From NCBI GenBank assembly GCA_905221605.1, contig CAJNDS010002183.1, forward strand, positions 35,001 through 99,000: a stretch of DNA of 64,000 nt, read 5' to 3'. The notes under the pieces were generated by a model, which was given only the letters and a program-made list of their open reading frames with translations, made no database searches and was not told the DNA's origin. Each line of letters starts with the position of its first letter. Position 1 is the first letter of the stretch. Made by a program: the position numbers and the translations under genes. Positions 1 to 9,362 of this stretch are shown one piece after another. The DNA comes from Symbiodinium natans. Taxonomy: Eukaryota; Sar; Dinophyceae; Suessiales; Symbiodiniaceae.

Positions 1-20
1 AGAGATTCTGCCTTAAGCAG

Positions 21-434
21 CTGTCGCTCCCGTGTCCCTCCTTCCACAAAGGCGAAAAGGCTTACTGCGGGTTAGTGGGTTTAGGGTTAGAGTTTAGGGT
101 TAGGGTTTAGGGTTTAGGGTTTAGGGTTTAGGGGTGCCGAAACATCCTCCTACTTAATCTACAGCGCCTCCTACTCGAAGAGGAAGGTGCCAGAGGCTTG
201 TGGCTCCCCCCCCTCAGAACATGTGGGGAACATGCTGGGAAACCCTAAACCCAAAACCCGAAACCCTAAGCCCTAAACCCTAAACCCCAAACCCTGCCCA
301 GGGCGCAGCTGCAGCAACAGCAGCAGCAACAGCAACAGCAGCAGCCACAGCAGCAACAGCAACAGCAGCAACAGCAGCACATGGCGCACCTCATGCAGCA
401 GCCACTTCGGCTGCATGTGCCTGAGGAGTGTTAA
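21..434 (+). CDS. Glutamine-rich protein, 3' end (two exons)
   Basis: Exon 21-70 (after AAGCAG, before GTTAGTGG) encodes LSLPCPSFHKGEKAYC. Its two spare bases are completed by exon 302-434 (after CTGCCCAG), which encodes a run of about 24 residues that is almost all Gln (CAG/CAA mix), then HMAHLMQQPLRLHVPEEC and a TAA at 432-434. The intron 71-301 holds a TTTAGGG tract at its start and a CCCTAAA tract at its end. The CAG-rich stretch is also open in the Ala/Thr and Ser/Asn frames, so the Gln reading rests on the phase match and the sensible tail. The product is not recognised. The gene is truncated by the window start. Splicing from a GT at 418 into the block at 622 is an alternative ending. 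Confidence 0.5.
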
Positions 435-621
435 CGGAAGCCCAGGTTAGGGCTCAAGGGTTTAGGGGTATAGGGGTTTAGGGGTTTAGGGGTTTAGGGG
501 CTTAGGGGCTTAGGGGTTTAGGGGTTTAGGGGTTTAGGGTTTAGGGTTTAGTGTTTAGGGGTTTAGGGTTTAGGGTTTAGGGTTTAGGGTTTAGGGTTTA
601 GGGTTTAGGGTTTGTTGACAG

Positions 622-744
622 TTTCGGTCCCAAGCGTTTTCGGGCAGAAAGGACTTCAAGAAATGGCCACATGGTAGCTATAGTGTACTTGCACCTTCTT
701 TGGGTCATAAGACTATGACGTTTCAAGCAGGCCCTAACCCCTGA
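622..744 (+). CDS. Candidate exon, basic
   Basis: Follows TTGACAG and is open for 40 codons (FRSQAFSGRKDFKKWPHGSY then a neutral stretch) to TGA at 742-744. The stop lies in a degenerate CCCTAAC tract. A GT at 674-675 could end the exon earlier in phase 1. It follows the Gln-rich block in phase 0 if that block is spliced at 417. Function unknown. Confidence 0.35.
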   Translation, partial: FRSQAFSGRKDFKKWPHGSYSVLAPSLGHKTMTFQAGPNP

Positions 745-1059
745 ACTCTAAAACCCCTCAACCCCTAAACCCTTCAACGATAAGTTTTGGTCACCCTAAG
801 CCCTGAACCCTCAGCCCTAAACCCCAGTTTAGGGTTTAGGGTTTAGGGTTTGGGGTTTAGGGTTTAGGGTTTAGGGGTGGGTTCAGGGATTTGCGTGCAC
901 GATCCGGGTCTTTGCGGTAGAGTTCTGTGCTTTCGGTACAGACTTCCTTACCCTTGCGTGTCCAAAGTCCTTTAGCCCCCTAAACCCCCCTATCCCCTAA
1001 ACCCTACACCGTAAACCTAAGCCCTAAACCCTAAAACCCAAACCCTAAACCCAACGCCT

Positions 1060-1770
1060 CCACAAGGCCCCCAAGCCCCCCCAAGACCCCAAACGCCAAC
1101 CCCCAACCCCCAACCCCCAACCCCCAACCCCCAACCCCCAAAGCCAACCTCCCAACCCTAGAACTACATCCCTGCCACAACCTTCAGACACCCCCGAAAC
1201 CCTAGACCCGAAGTATGGCCGCCCTTGTGAATAGGGACCCAACTTCAGAGCCCCTACTTGGAACCCTAAGGCCCCCAGCAGTGGATGGAGTTTTTGTCCC
1301 CTTTGGGGGGACTCGAAGCCTTAAACCCAAACCCCCCAACCCCCAAACCCCCAAACCCCCAAACCCCCAAACCCCCACCCCAAACCCCAAACCCCCAAAA
1401 CCCAAACCCCCACCCCCCAAACCCCCCCCAAACCCCCAAACCCCCAAACCCCCAACCCCCCCCCAACCCCACCCAACCCCCAAAACCCCCAAACCCCAAA
1501 CCCCCAAACCCCCACCAACCCAACCCCAAAACCCCCAAACCCCCAAAACCCCCAAACCCCAAACCCCCAAACCCCAAACCCAAAAAACCCCCCCAAACCC
1601 CCAAAACCCCCAAAACCCCCAAACCCCCAAAACCCCCAACCCCCCAACCCAAAACCACCCAAACCCCCAAAACCCCCCCCCAAACCCCCCCAAAAAACCC
1701 CCAAAACCCCAAACCCCAAACCCCCAAACCCCCTAAACCCCCAAACCCCAAACCCCAAAAACCCCAAACC
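1060..1770. repeat. C-rich variant array (CCCCCAAA-type)
   Basis: About 700 bp of C4-6A2-4 units replaces the canonical CCCTAAA, after a short run of CCCCCAA units at 1,090-1,140. The T is lost, so the array has no TAA and is open in several frames on both strands. That explains the long Pro/Gly-rich reading frames seen here. The G-rich strand has runs suited to G-quadruplex folding. It returns to CCCTAAA at about 1,728-1,830. Confidence 0.9.
1215..1736 (+). CDS. Possible ORF: short unique N-terminus fused to repeat-encoded Pro-rich tail
   Basis: ATG in a purine-rich context (GAAGTATGGCC) opens 35 codons of non-repeat sequence (MAALVNRDPTSEPLLGTLRP then a hydrophobic segment ending VFVPFGG). 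It then runs for about 135 codons through the C-rich array as a Pro/Lys/Gln/Thr chain and stops at the first TAA. The N-terminal part looks coding; the tail is dictated by the repeat. The unique part may be a normal first exon that is spliced out before the array. The first exon of the 1,838-2,914 model is one possibility. Confidence 0.3.
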   Translation: MAALVNRDPTSEPLLGTLRPPAVDGVFVPFGGTRSLKPKPPNPQTPKPPNPQTPTPNPKPPKPKPPPPKPPPNPQTPKPPTPPQPHPTPKTPKPQTPKPPPTQPQNPQTPKTPKPQTPKPQTQKTPPNPQNPQNPQTPKTPNPPTQNHPNPQNPPPNPPKKPPKPQTPNPQTP

Positions 1771-1837
1771 CCTAAACCCTAAACCCCTAAACCCCTAAAC
1801 CCTAAACCCCTAAACCCTAAACCCTTTAACCTTGAAG

Positions 1838-2914
1838 CTAGTGTGTCCAAGGCAGCATCCTGTGCTACAACAGCAGGTGCCTGTCCCTGGGCCAAGACTA
1901 CCGTACTCAGGTTTGGGGGTTTCGGGGTTTAGGGTTGAAGGTTTGTAGGGTTTAAAGTGTTTTTATAGAGCTTTATAGGGTTTAGGGTTGAAAGGCGAAA
2001 GGGTTTAAAAGGTTTAAAGGGTGTAAAGGGTTAATAGGGTTTATAGGATTTGTAGGCTTTATAGGGTTTAGGGGTTTATAGGGTTTAAGGGTTTGCAGGG
2101 TTTACAGGGTTTATAGGGTCTACAAGGTTACAGGGTCTACAGGGTTTGCACGGTTTACAGGGTTCAGGTTTAGGGCTTGTGTAAGGGCTCAGGTTTTGGG
2201 TTTCATTGGGGGTTTCGGCGTGTCTGCTCAGGGTTTAATTGGGGTTTCGGGGTGAAGGCTCTTTGTGCAAAAAGGGTTCAGGGGTCTACGCTTTGCGGGT
2301 AAGGGCTTCGGGTTTGGAGGATTTGGGGTTGAGGGTTTAAGGGTTGAGGGTTCGCAAAGGCCTTCAACACAGTTCCCACCACGTAGGCTTTTGAAAGGTG
2401 GGACTTTACTACAACTTTAGCACTTTATGAGTTTTGGGGCTCCTCTAATTTCATATGACGGGAGGTAAAAGTTAAACTTTTCTTGGGGGGTTACGAGCAA
2501 CCATTTGGATTCGCAAAGTTCCGGACACTAGGCCCTAAGCCCTGAAGCCAGAAACCCTCGGACTCAATCCTAAGCTCGCAATAAAAAAGCCTCTATCCCA
2601 GGTCCCAGACCTTTGAAAGGCCCAGGAGAACGCCCCTGTGTCGAGTGACATACAAACATTATATATAGGCGCCTGAATGATTAGAATAGGGTTTTGGGGG
2701 ATATTACACTACAATTATAAAAGGGGCCATGAAGGAATATTCTGAAACCTGAACCCTGAACCCTGAACCCTGAACCCTGAACCCTGAACCCTGAACCCTG
2801 AACCCTAAACCCTAGAGTAAAAAAACCCAAGGTCACGGCGCAGCCGCAACTGACTCATCAGTGTCCTTGTCCCGGGCTCTGTTGCCATGCCGTCCGCAAT
2901 CTGAGGGAACCTAG
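1838..2914 (+). CDS. Two-exon terminal part of an unrecognised gene
   Basis: Exon 1,838-1,910 (after CTTGAAG, before GTTTGGGG) encodes LVCPRQHPVLQQQVPVPGPR and LPYS, leaving one base. Exon 2,832-2,914 (after CCCAAG) supplies the other two and encodes HGAAATDSSVSLSRALLPCR with PQSEGT, then TAG at 2,912-2,914. The 921-bp intron holds degenerate TTTATAGGG-type sequence (1,925-2,170), AT-rich sequence and a CCCTGAA array. Gln/Pro/Ser-rich composition suggests a disordered C-terminus. The phase match at one junction is modest support. Confidence 0.45.
2752..2812. repeat. CCCTGAA variant array
   Basis: Eight or so units of CCTGAAC in phase, ending in two canonical CCCTAAA units. It is a locally homogenised single-base variant of the telomere heptamer, inside the inferred intron 1,911-2,831. 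Confidence 0.85.
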
Positions 2915-3154
2915 GCCCTGAACCCTAAACCTCAAGCCTTGCCTTACGCCCGAAACCCCAAACCCCAAGCCCTAAACCCCCAAACCCTAGACCCCAAACC
3001 CTAAACCCCAAACCCGAAACCCTAAACCCCAAATCCGAGACCCCTAAACCCGAAACCTAAACCCCCCAAACCCTAGAGCCTGAACCTTGCGGGGGTTCGG
3101 AAAGGGAGCTCTCGCGCTTGCAAACCTCGAGCCGAACCTTCGAGTTGAGGGATA

Positions 3155-3395
3155 AAGAGTTATAGGTAGGTTATGGTAGTAGGTTCTGGTAGGTTATCGT
3201 AGGTCATGGTAATTTGGTTATGGTAGGTTATGGTAGGTTATAGTAGGTTCTGGTAGGTTATGGTAGGTTATAGTAGGCTATGGTAGGTTTTCGTAGCTTA
3301 TGGTAGGTTGTAGTAGGTTCTGGTAGGTTATAGTAGGTTATGGTAGGCTATAGTATAGTAGGTTCTGGTATGTTATGGTAAGTTTTAGTAGGCTA
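3155..3395. repeat. TAGGTTATGG tandem repeat
   Basis: About 24 copies of a 10-bp unit (TAGGTTATGG with TAGGTTATAG and TAGGTTCTGG variants). It is unrelated in phase to the heptamer, though it shares the TAGG core. The flanks from 2,920 to 4,217 are otherwise mixed CCCCAAA tracts and AT/GC-neutral sequence. In that stretch I see only a weak minus-strand reading frame at 3,707-3,889. Confidence 0.8.
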
Positions 3396-4217
3396 TGGTA
3401 GATTGGTTTAGGTTTGGGGTTATAGGGTCTGGGCAGGTATGGTTCGGAGGTTCGCCGGGCTTGGAGGTCCATGGGTACTGAAAGCGGGGGTGTCAAAGTA
3501 GGGTAGCTGCACCCTAAACCCTAAACCCCAAACCCCAAACCCCAAACCCCTAACCGCAAACCCTAAACCCTAAACCCTAGACCCGTTTAAGGGGTTTCGG
3601 GTTTGGGGTTCAGTTTTGGGCTACTTTAGTTTCGATTCCGGGTTTGGAGCCAGCCCTCCTGCACAAGCCCTTTTGTATGGGAAACTAAGGCTACCTGTTT
3701 GAGTCCTTACGTAGTACGGCACCTCCAAAAAAGGACCCCCAAAAGGGGCCCTAGTAGAACTGCTCTCGTCATGTTCTTTCGAACGAGAGTCTCAACACCC
3801 TGAGAGTTGCGAATGGCTGTCTTGGGGGTGTGTATGTTTGCAGATTGACGTGCTATCACAAAGCTCGCTTCCGTCCGGCGTGCCCGCAAACAATCCTGAA
3901 CCTGTAAACTGTAAACCCTAAGGCTCTAAGGGTCTAAACCCTACCCTGAACCCTGAACCCTGAACCCTGAACCCTGAACCCACCCGAACCCCCCTATAGT
4001 CGGCTCCGGGTTAAAGTACGGAGTTTAAGTTTTGGATCTACTTCAAAAATGGCCGCCAAAACCCAAATGCAAACCCTAAACCCAAATCCTTAATCCCCTT
4101 AACCCCCAGACCCAAACCCTAGACCTTAAGCCCTAAACCCTAAACCTTAAAACCTAAACCCTAAACCCTAAACCCTAAACCCTAAACCCTAAACCCTGAA
4201 CCCCAGAACCCCTTCAG

Positions 4218-4294
4218 TTCCAACTTCCCAAGGCCAGAGCGCTGCTCCCGTCCGAGCCTCAGCCTTCGTGGCCTTGTCGGTGAAGCCGATGGGG
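4218..4294 (+). CDS. Candidate internal exon
   Basis: Bounded by CCTTCAG and GTTTATAGGG. In the frame with two leading bases it encodes PTSQGQSAAPVRASAFVALS and VKPMG and ends in phase 0. The other two frames are also open, so the choice is tentative. CCCTAAA tract to the left, TTTAGGG-type tract to the right. Confidence 0.35.
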
Positions 4295-4482
4295 GTTTAT
4301 AGGGTTATAGGGCTGACAGGGTTCAATACGGTTTAGGGTTTAGGGCTTCGGGTTTAGGGTTTACAGGGTTTCTGCGGCTTATAGAGTTTGTGAGATTTAT
4401 AGGGCGGATGGGGTTTAGAGGGCTTTCATGTTCTTTGTTTTCAGGTCTGTAAGGCTTTTCAGGTTTTCAGGGCTTTTGCTGG

Positions 4483-4486
<4 letters not shown>

Positions 4487-4520
<34 letters not shown>
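4487..4520. repeat. Poly-G run of about 33
   Basis: A homopolymer inside TTTAGGG-type sequence. Similar G/C runs of 13-30 occur at about 16,009, 24,627, 26,329, 28,380, 32,714, 38,340-38,382, 46,041, 48,382 and 54,011. Lengths are unreliable in any assembly. Confidence 0.9.
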
Positions 4521-4521
<1 letters not shown>

Positions 4522-4943
4522 CTGGTTGAGGGTGTCTGGTCTCGCGGTGTCGAGGGGGGTCTTGTGGGGGTGTAGGGTTAGGGTTAAGGGTTTGGGGCTC
4601 AGGGTTTTGGGGTTGAGGATTTAGGGATTTCAGGGTTTAGGGTTTAGGGTTTCGGGTTTAGGGTTTGGAGGCTTTCCAGCTCCAGGGATGCGGGGTTTGG
4701 GCTGGAGTTGCGCCTTGGCATCTTGTGAGTTCAAGGCGTTTCGGAGTTTCCTCAGGCCTCAACCCTGTAAACCCTAAGGCCCTAAACCCCAAACCCCAAA
4801 CCCCCAAACCCCAAACCCCAAACCCTAAACCCTAAACCCCAAATCCTAAACCCTGAACCCTGAACCCCCACGTGCTCCTTTGTCTTCTTTTTTCTTTTTT
4901 TTTTTTGGGGGGGGGGGAGGGGAGGGGAGATGGGTTTTTGTCC

Positions 4944-5040
4944 TGAGATGTTCCCCCTTCTACTAACAGTCCTTCATAGGGATTATAGTACCCTATTGTA
5001 ATCCCTATTAAGGACTGCTAGTATAAGAGGGAACATCTCA
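4944..5040. mobile_element. Family A hairpin element (MITE-like), copy 1
   Basis: A 97-bp near-palindrome with a perfect 12-bp terminal inverted repeat (TGAGATGTTCCC / GGGAACATCTCA), continuing as imperfect pairing through CAGTCCTT and AAGGACTG to a centre near 4,990. No coding capacity. Further copies are at 21,396, 31,980 and (deleted) 6,847, with a remnant at 47,174. Confidence 0.75.
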
Positions 5041-5159
5041 AGGTTTGGGGTTGAGGGTTCCCCGTCCACCCTACACCTTAAACTTTAAACCCTAAACCCT
5101 AAAAACTATACCCTAGGGTTTGGGGTTTCGGGGTTTCGGGTTCAGGGTTCCGGATACAG

Positions 5160-5266
5160 GGAGATTTTCCGCATGGCACGGGGTTGCTTGGAAGAAGAGA
5201 AGGGGCTCCGTAGCACCATTGGGGCAAGACAGCTCCCGGAAGGGAACCCGCCAACTTGACAGGGGA
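5160..5266 (+). CDS. Candidate exon, frame ambiguous
   Basis: Begins after GGATACAG. With one leading base it encodes EIFRMARGCLEEEKGLRSTI then GARQLPEGNPPT and a TGA at 5,257-5,259. With two leading bases it is open through RFSAWHGVAWKKRRGSVAPL and beyond to a GTTTAGGG donor at 5,267. Both readings look protein-like, and only an upstream exon could decide. Confidence 0.45.
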
Positions 5267-5402
5267 GTTTAGGGTTTATAGGGTTTAGGGTTATAGGGTT
5301 ATAGGGTTATAGGGCTATAGGGTTATAGGGTTTAGGGTTTAGGGTGTAGCATCTAGGGGCTGGTCTCACAACCCTCGGGGTTGGTGTTGTGGACCTTTCC
5401 AG

Positions 5403-5467
5403 ATCAGACCGGAACCTACCGCTGCATCTCGAAGCCCAAGTCTTAAATGCAAGCCCTACGCCCCACG
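5403..5467 (+). CDS. Candidate internal exon
   Basis: Polypyrimidine plus AG (ACCTTTCCAG) precedes IRPEPTAASRSPSLKCKPYA P. The block ends at CG|GTTTAGGG, phase 2, so the donor is the first unit of the following TTTAGGG tract. Confidence 0.4.
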
Positions 5468-5520
5468 GTTTAGGGTTTAGGGTTTTTGGGGTTTAGGGTT
5501 TAGGGTTTGGGGTTTAGAAT

Positions 5521-5730
5521 TTAGGGTTTAAGGTTTAGGGGCAAAACAACACCCCACTCATCACAAGGAATTTTCAACCAGCGAAGGTCTCGGTCACAGC
5601 GAATCTTAAGTTGATACTGAGATCGGTGTTCCGTTTCAAACCACTGCGCCCCATCTCGTCGGGCTGCGTGAAGGAGCCGCAAGCTGCGCATAGAAACATG
5701 AAGACTCAAAGTGGTTGTGGAGTCCTGCAT
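5521..5730 (-). CDS. Minus-strand ORF, 69 aa, unrecognised
   Basis: ATG-initiated ORF. Residues 1-65 look coding (MQDSTTTLSLHVSMRSLRLL, then an Arg/Asp/Trp-rich middle with QYQLKIRCDRDLRWLKIP). The last residues and the stop come from the flanking telomere-type sequence (LNLKP*). It is one of very few plausible minus-strand genes here and may be chance. No partner exon was identified. Confidence 0.35.
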   Translation of the reverse strand: MQDSTTTLSLHVSMRSLRLLHAARRDGAQWFETEHRSQYQLKIRCDRDLRWLKIPCDEWGVVLPLNLKP

Positions 5731-6122
5731 GGCTAGAAGTATGCCTTTGAAAATAATATTCCCCCCCTAATCTCGAAACCCTAAACCCTAAACCCTACAG
5801 GTTGACTCAGAGCCAGCCAGATTCACAAAAACCGTTGCTTATCGTGATTGCAACCTCATGTTTAGGGTTTAGGGTTTAGGGTTTCGGGGTTTAGGGTTTA
5901 GGGTTGTGTTTTTAAGAGCCTTAAACCCTAAAACTACTTGTCAATGTCTTGTTGTAGGTCATGAACGTAACACCCTTATAGGTCCCTTCGGTAAGAAGTG
6001 GGCATTGGGTTCTTAGGATTCGGGTTTAGGGTTTAGGGTTTAGGGTTTAGGGTCTAGGGTTTAGGGTTTAGGGTTTAGGGCTTAGGGCCATGTGAGACAG
6101 CCTTGGGCTTGAGTAGCTTCAG

Positions 6123-6344
6123 ATCCAACCGACCCCAAAGACATCCTCGGTTTGGAAACCATTGTGCTGTGGGAGAAATCAGTACAGCTTGAACTTCTTG
6201 GGCAGTGACCGGAATGCAGCAGTAGCCACCCGAACGAAGCCACCGAACACATGCATCATCGCCAATGGACGCAACATGTGGATTCGGACGCCGGAGCAAG
6301 TTGCTGAATTAAAGCGGGATGGGTCGGGAGGAAAAAGCTCGTGA
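6123..6344 (+). CDS. Terminal exon of an unrecognised gene, 73 codons
   Basis: Begins after TAGCTTCAG and reads IQPTPKTSSVWKPLCCGRNQ, then YSLNFLGSDRN, KPPNTCIIANGRNMWIRTPE and QVAELKRDGSGGKSS to TGA at 6,342-6,344. A clear mix of charged and hydrophobic residues and no repeat-derived sequence make it one of the better single exons. Overlapping minus-strand frames (6,075-6,299 and 6,179-6,424) are open but fit less well. A shorter alternative using one leading base stops at about 6,200. Confidence 0.55.
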   Translation: MQPTPKTSSVWKPLCCGRNQYSLNFLGSDRNAAVATRTKPPNTCIIANGRNMWIRTPEQVAELKRDGSGGKSS

Positions 6345-6699
6345 AATCGCGGAGCAGAAATGAAAAACGACCGGAAAGTGCTGATTCGGTGCTGCTTCCA
6401 ACAGCAAACACTAGTTGGACCCATACAGCTTCCACTTTAAACCCTAAACCCTTCAGCGCCTGCGTGGCAGCACCGGGCTTGAGGCTTTAGGCTTTGGGTT
6501 GGGCTTAGGGTTTGGGACTGGGGGTTGGGGGGTGCCGGGTTCGGTTTTTGCCAACTTGGAGCTTGCAAAATTCGGGTTAGGGTTTAGGGTTCAGGGTTTA
6601 GGGTTGAGGGTTTAGGGTTGAGAGGTTGAGGGTTGAGGGTTTAGGGTTTAGGGTTGAGGGTTGAGGGTTGAGCCCTTATGCGCCATACAAAGTTCCCAG

Positions 6700-9186
6700 G
6701 CCGTGATGCCGTATGGCCAGACACAGGCTCAGCAGCAGTCGGGTGTCCGAGTGTACACCCCGAACAGGGTTTAGGGTCCAGGGTTTAGGGTTTAAGGGTT
6801 GAGGGGTTGAGGGGTTGAGGGGTTCAGGGGTTTTGGGTTCAGGGGTTGGCATGTTCCCCCTTCTACGAACAGACTGTTAGAAAAAGAGGAAAACATCCCA
6901 AGGTTCAGGGCTTCAGGGGTTCATGGGTTTAGGGGTTCAAAATTAGGGGCTTCCCGAGCCCCCCCATGATGTAAATAAGCACCTCCTCCGAATTCGAAAC
7001 CCTAAACTTCTGAATGCCCAGCTCCAGCCGAAAACCTAAACCCCCCTAAAACCCCCCCAAAACCCCCAAAGCCCCTGAGCCTCTAAACCCCGCAGCCCCT
7101 GCCTTTCAACCCTAAACCCGAAACCCCTAAGCCCTATAAACCCAAAACCCCGAAGCCCTATAAACCCCAAACCCCTAAGCCCTGTAAACCCTAAACCCCT
7201 AAGCCCTCTAACCTCGCAACCTTTAACCCTCAACCCTAAACCCTAGACCCTGAACCCTAAACCCTAAACCCCTAAAGCCCCATAACCCTAAAACCCTAAA
7301 ACCCTAAAACCGTAAACCCCAAACCCTAAACCCTAGACCCTAAACCTTAAACCCTGTACCCTAAACCGAAAACCCTAAACCCGAAACCCGAAACCCGAAA
7401 CCCTAAACCCGAAACCCTAAACCCTAAGCCCGAAACCCGAAACCCCAAACCCTAAACCCTAATCCCTAAACCCTAAACCCTTGACGCTAAACGAGCCCAG
7501 GCAGCCGGCTTACACATTCGACCCGGCCGCCGCCGCTGCTGCGAACTTCACGGCCCAGCATGGCTTGAAGTGAGGGGTTTAGGGTTTAGGGTTTAGGGTT
7601 TAGGGTTTAGGGTTTAGGGTTTAGGGTTTAGGGTTTAGGGTTTAGGGTTTCGGTTTTCGGGTTTAGGGTTTAGGGTTTAGGTTTTAGGGGGGACCGGGGT
7701 GTAGGGTTTTAGGGCAGGCTTTGGAGTGGGAAGTTTAGGGTTGTTCGGGCAGGGTTTGGGGTTGGGAGGTTTAGGGTTTTTGGGTTTTGGTAAGGGTTTT
7801 AGAGGTTTAGGGTTTCAGCGGTTTCGTGGGTTAGGCTTTGGGGTTGGGGGTTTTGGGCTCTGGGGGTTTAAGGTCCTGCGGGTTTAGGGTTCTGGCGGCT
7901 TAGGGTTCTGAGGATCAGGGTTTTAGGGATTTAGTCGTTGGGTTTGGGGTTCAGGGGCTTCGGGTAGGGTTTGGCCCGTGGCTATCAGGGCCTTGCTTGG
8001 GGTTGTGGGTTTTGGGTTTAGGTTGCGAGTTTGGTGCTCTGAGGATTTTCTTACGTGGGGTGACCGTCAGGGTGCGCTTGGTTATCGTTTTGGGGCAAGT
8101 CACGTGCCAAGGAATGTACCAAATATGAGTCATTCCAGGCCGCTATTCTGGTATCCTGCAAAACCCTAAACCCTCCACCCTACACCCTACACCCTACACC
8201 CTAAACCCTACACCCTAAACCCTAAACCCTAAACCCGAAACCCCTAAACCCTAAACCCTAAACCTGAACGAGGGACATGGGCCCACATCTGGAGTGGCTG
8301 CGGGTTGAAATAAACTAAATGGAAACTTCGAAGTTGTCGCTAAGCTTTCACGCGCCGAGGTAGCACAGACCAAAATGAGCCCGAAGCCCGAAATCACATA
8401 TATAAACCATAGATAAACCATAGGTAAACCATTTACAAACCACATATAACCCTAAACCCTAAACCCTAAACCCTAAACCCTAAACCCTAAACCCTAAACC
8501 CTAAACCATTTTACACGCCATATTTAAACCATAAGCCATATACTCTAAGCCCCTAGGACTGGACCGTTTGCCATTCTTCAGACTTTTGCGGAGGAAGCTC
8601 AGAAGCTTCTGTTGGCCAGTCGCAAACCCAATTGAGAGAGGCTTCAGGGCCTCAGGGAGTTTAGGGTTTAGGGTTTAGGGTTCGAGCTCCCTTGAGGGCA
8701 CCAACCATTTTTTTTTCGGCAGGCTCCTGCGCAGCAACAGCAGACGCTGCTGACCACAGGCTCCGTCGCTCAGGGTCCAGGTTTGGGGGTTCAGGGAGCC
8801 CTAAAGACTAGCATCCTAAACCCTCAGTACCTTCACCCTCAACGCCAAACCCCCAAACCCCAAACCCTAGAATTTTAGAACCCTGAAGCCTAAACCTTCC
8901 ATCCCTGCATTCTAAGCCCCAATGCCGAAACCGAAACCCCAACCCTATAACCCTAAACACCAAACCTTGAAGTCCAAACCCCAAAGGTAAAACCCCAAGC
9001 TAAAGCCGAAACCCCAAACCCCAAACCTCAAACCCTAAACCCAAAACCCTAAACCCTAAACGGACCCTAAACCCTAAACGACGCAGGTCCTCAGCAGCCC
9101 CAAGCCAAGCCGTTGCTGAAGCTGCTGCTCGAGTAGCTTTGGCTGCAGCTGAGAGGGGTTCTCGTTGGTTTTCTGGAGTTGCCTAA
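6700..9186 (+). CDS. Multi-exon gene, Gln/Ala-rich, C-terminal part
   Basis: Exon 6,700-6,768 (CCCAG| ... AGG|GTTTAGGG) encodes AVMPYGQTQAQQQSGVRVYT PNR. Exon 7,505-7,569 (GGCAG| ... AA|GTGAGG) encodes PAYTFDPAAAAAANFTAQHG L. The later exons 8,582-8,660, 8,723-8,780 and 9,087 onward then link in phase to a stop at 9,184-9,186, with an Ala-rich end (AVAEAAARVALAAAERG). A competing reading of the last two exons alone, also in phase, gives APAQQQQTLLTTGSVAQGPG and PQQPQAKPLLKLLLE with TAG at 9,134-9,136. CAG-rich exons make the frame genuinely uncertain, but the exon positions are firmer. Low-complexity Gln/Ala suggests a regulatory or RNA-associated protein; I do not recognise it. Confidence 0.5.
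6847..6900. mobile_element. Family A element, internally deleted
   Basis: GCATGTTCCCCCTTCTACGA with AACAG at the left end, and AACATCCCA at the right end after only about 54 bp. The ends match copies 1, 3 and 4, but the middle hairpin is missing. It lies inside the inferred intron 6,769-7,504. Confidence 0.6.
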
Positions 9187-9362
9187 AAACCCTAAACCCT
9201 AAAGCCTAAACCCTAAACCCTAAGCCCTCAGCCCTAAACCCTAAACCCTAAACCCCAAACCCTAAACCCTAAATCCCTTAAGAACAGCACCTAGACCCTA
9301 AAATGAAACACCCAAACCCTTCGGCCTAAGGGGTTTTTTTGGGGGGCTTTTCGGGTTTGGGG

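Noticed and set aside
60-620. A true chromosome end at the left edge
   Set aside because: Tracts are short, in both orientations, degenerate and interrupted by exon-like sequence, and they continue for 60 kb. This is interstitial, not a telomere.
1045-1782. Overlapping Gly/Trp-rich minus and Pro-rich plus frames
   Set aside because: Produced by the C-rich array in every frame. Only the plus frame with a unique N-terminus is kept, at low confidence.
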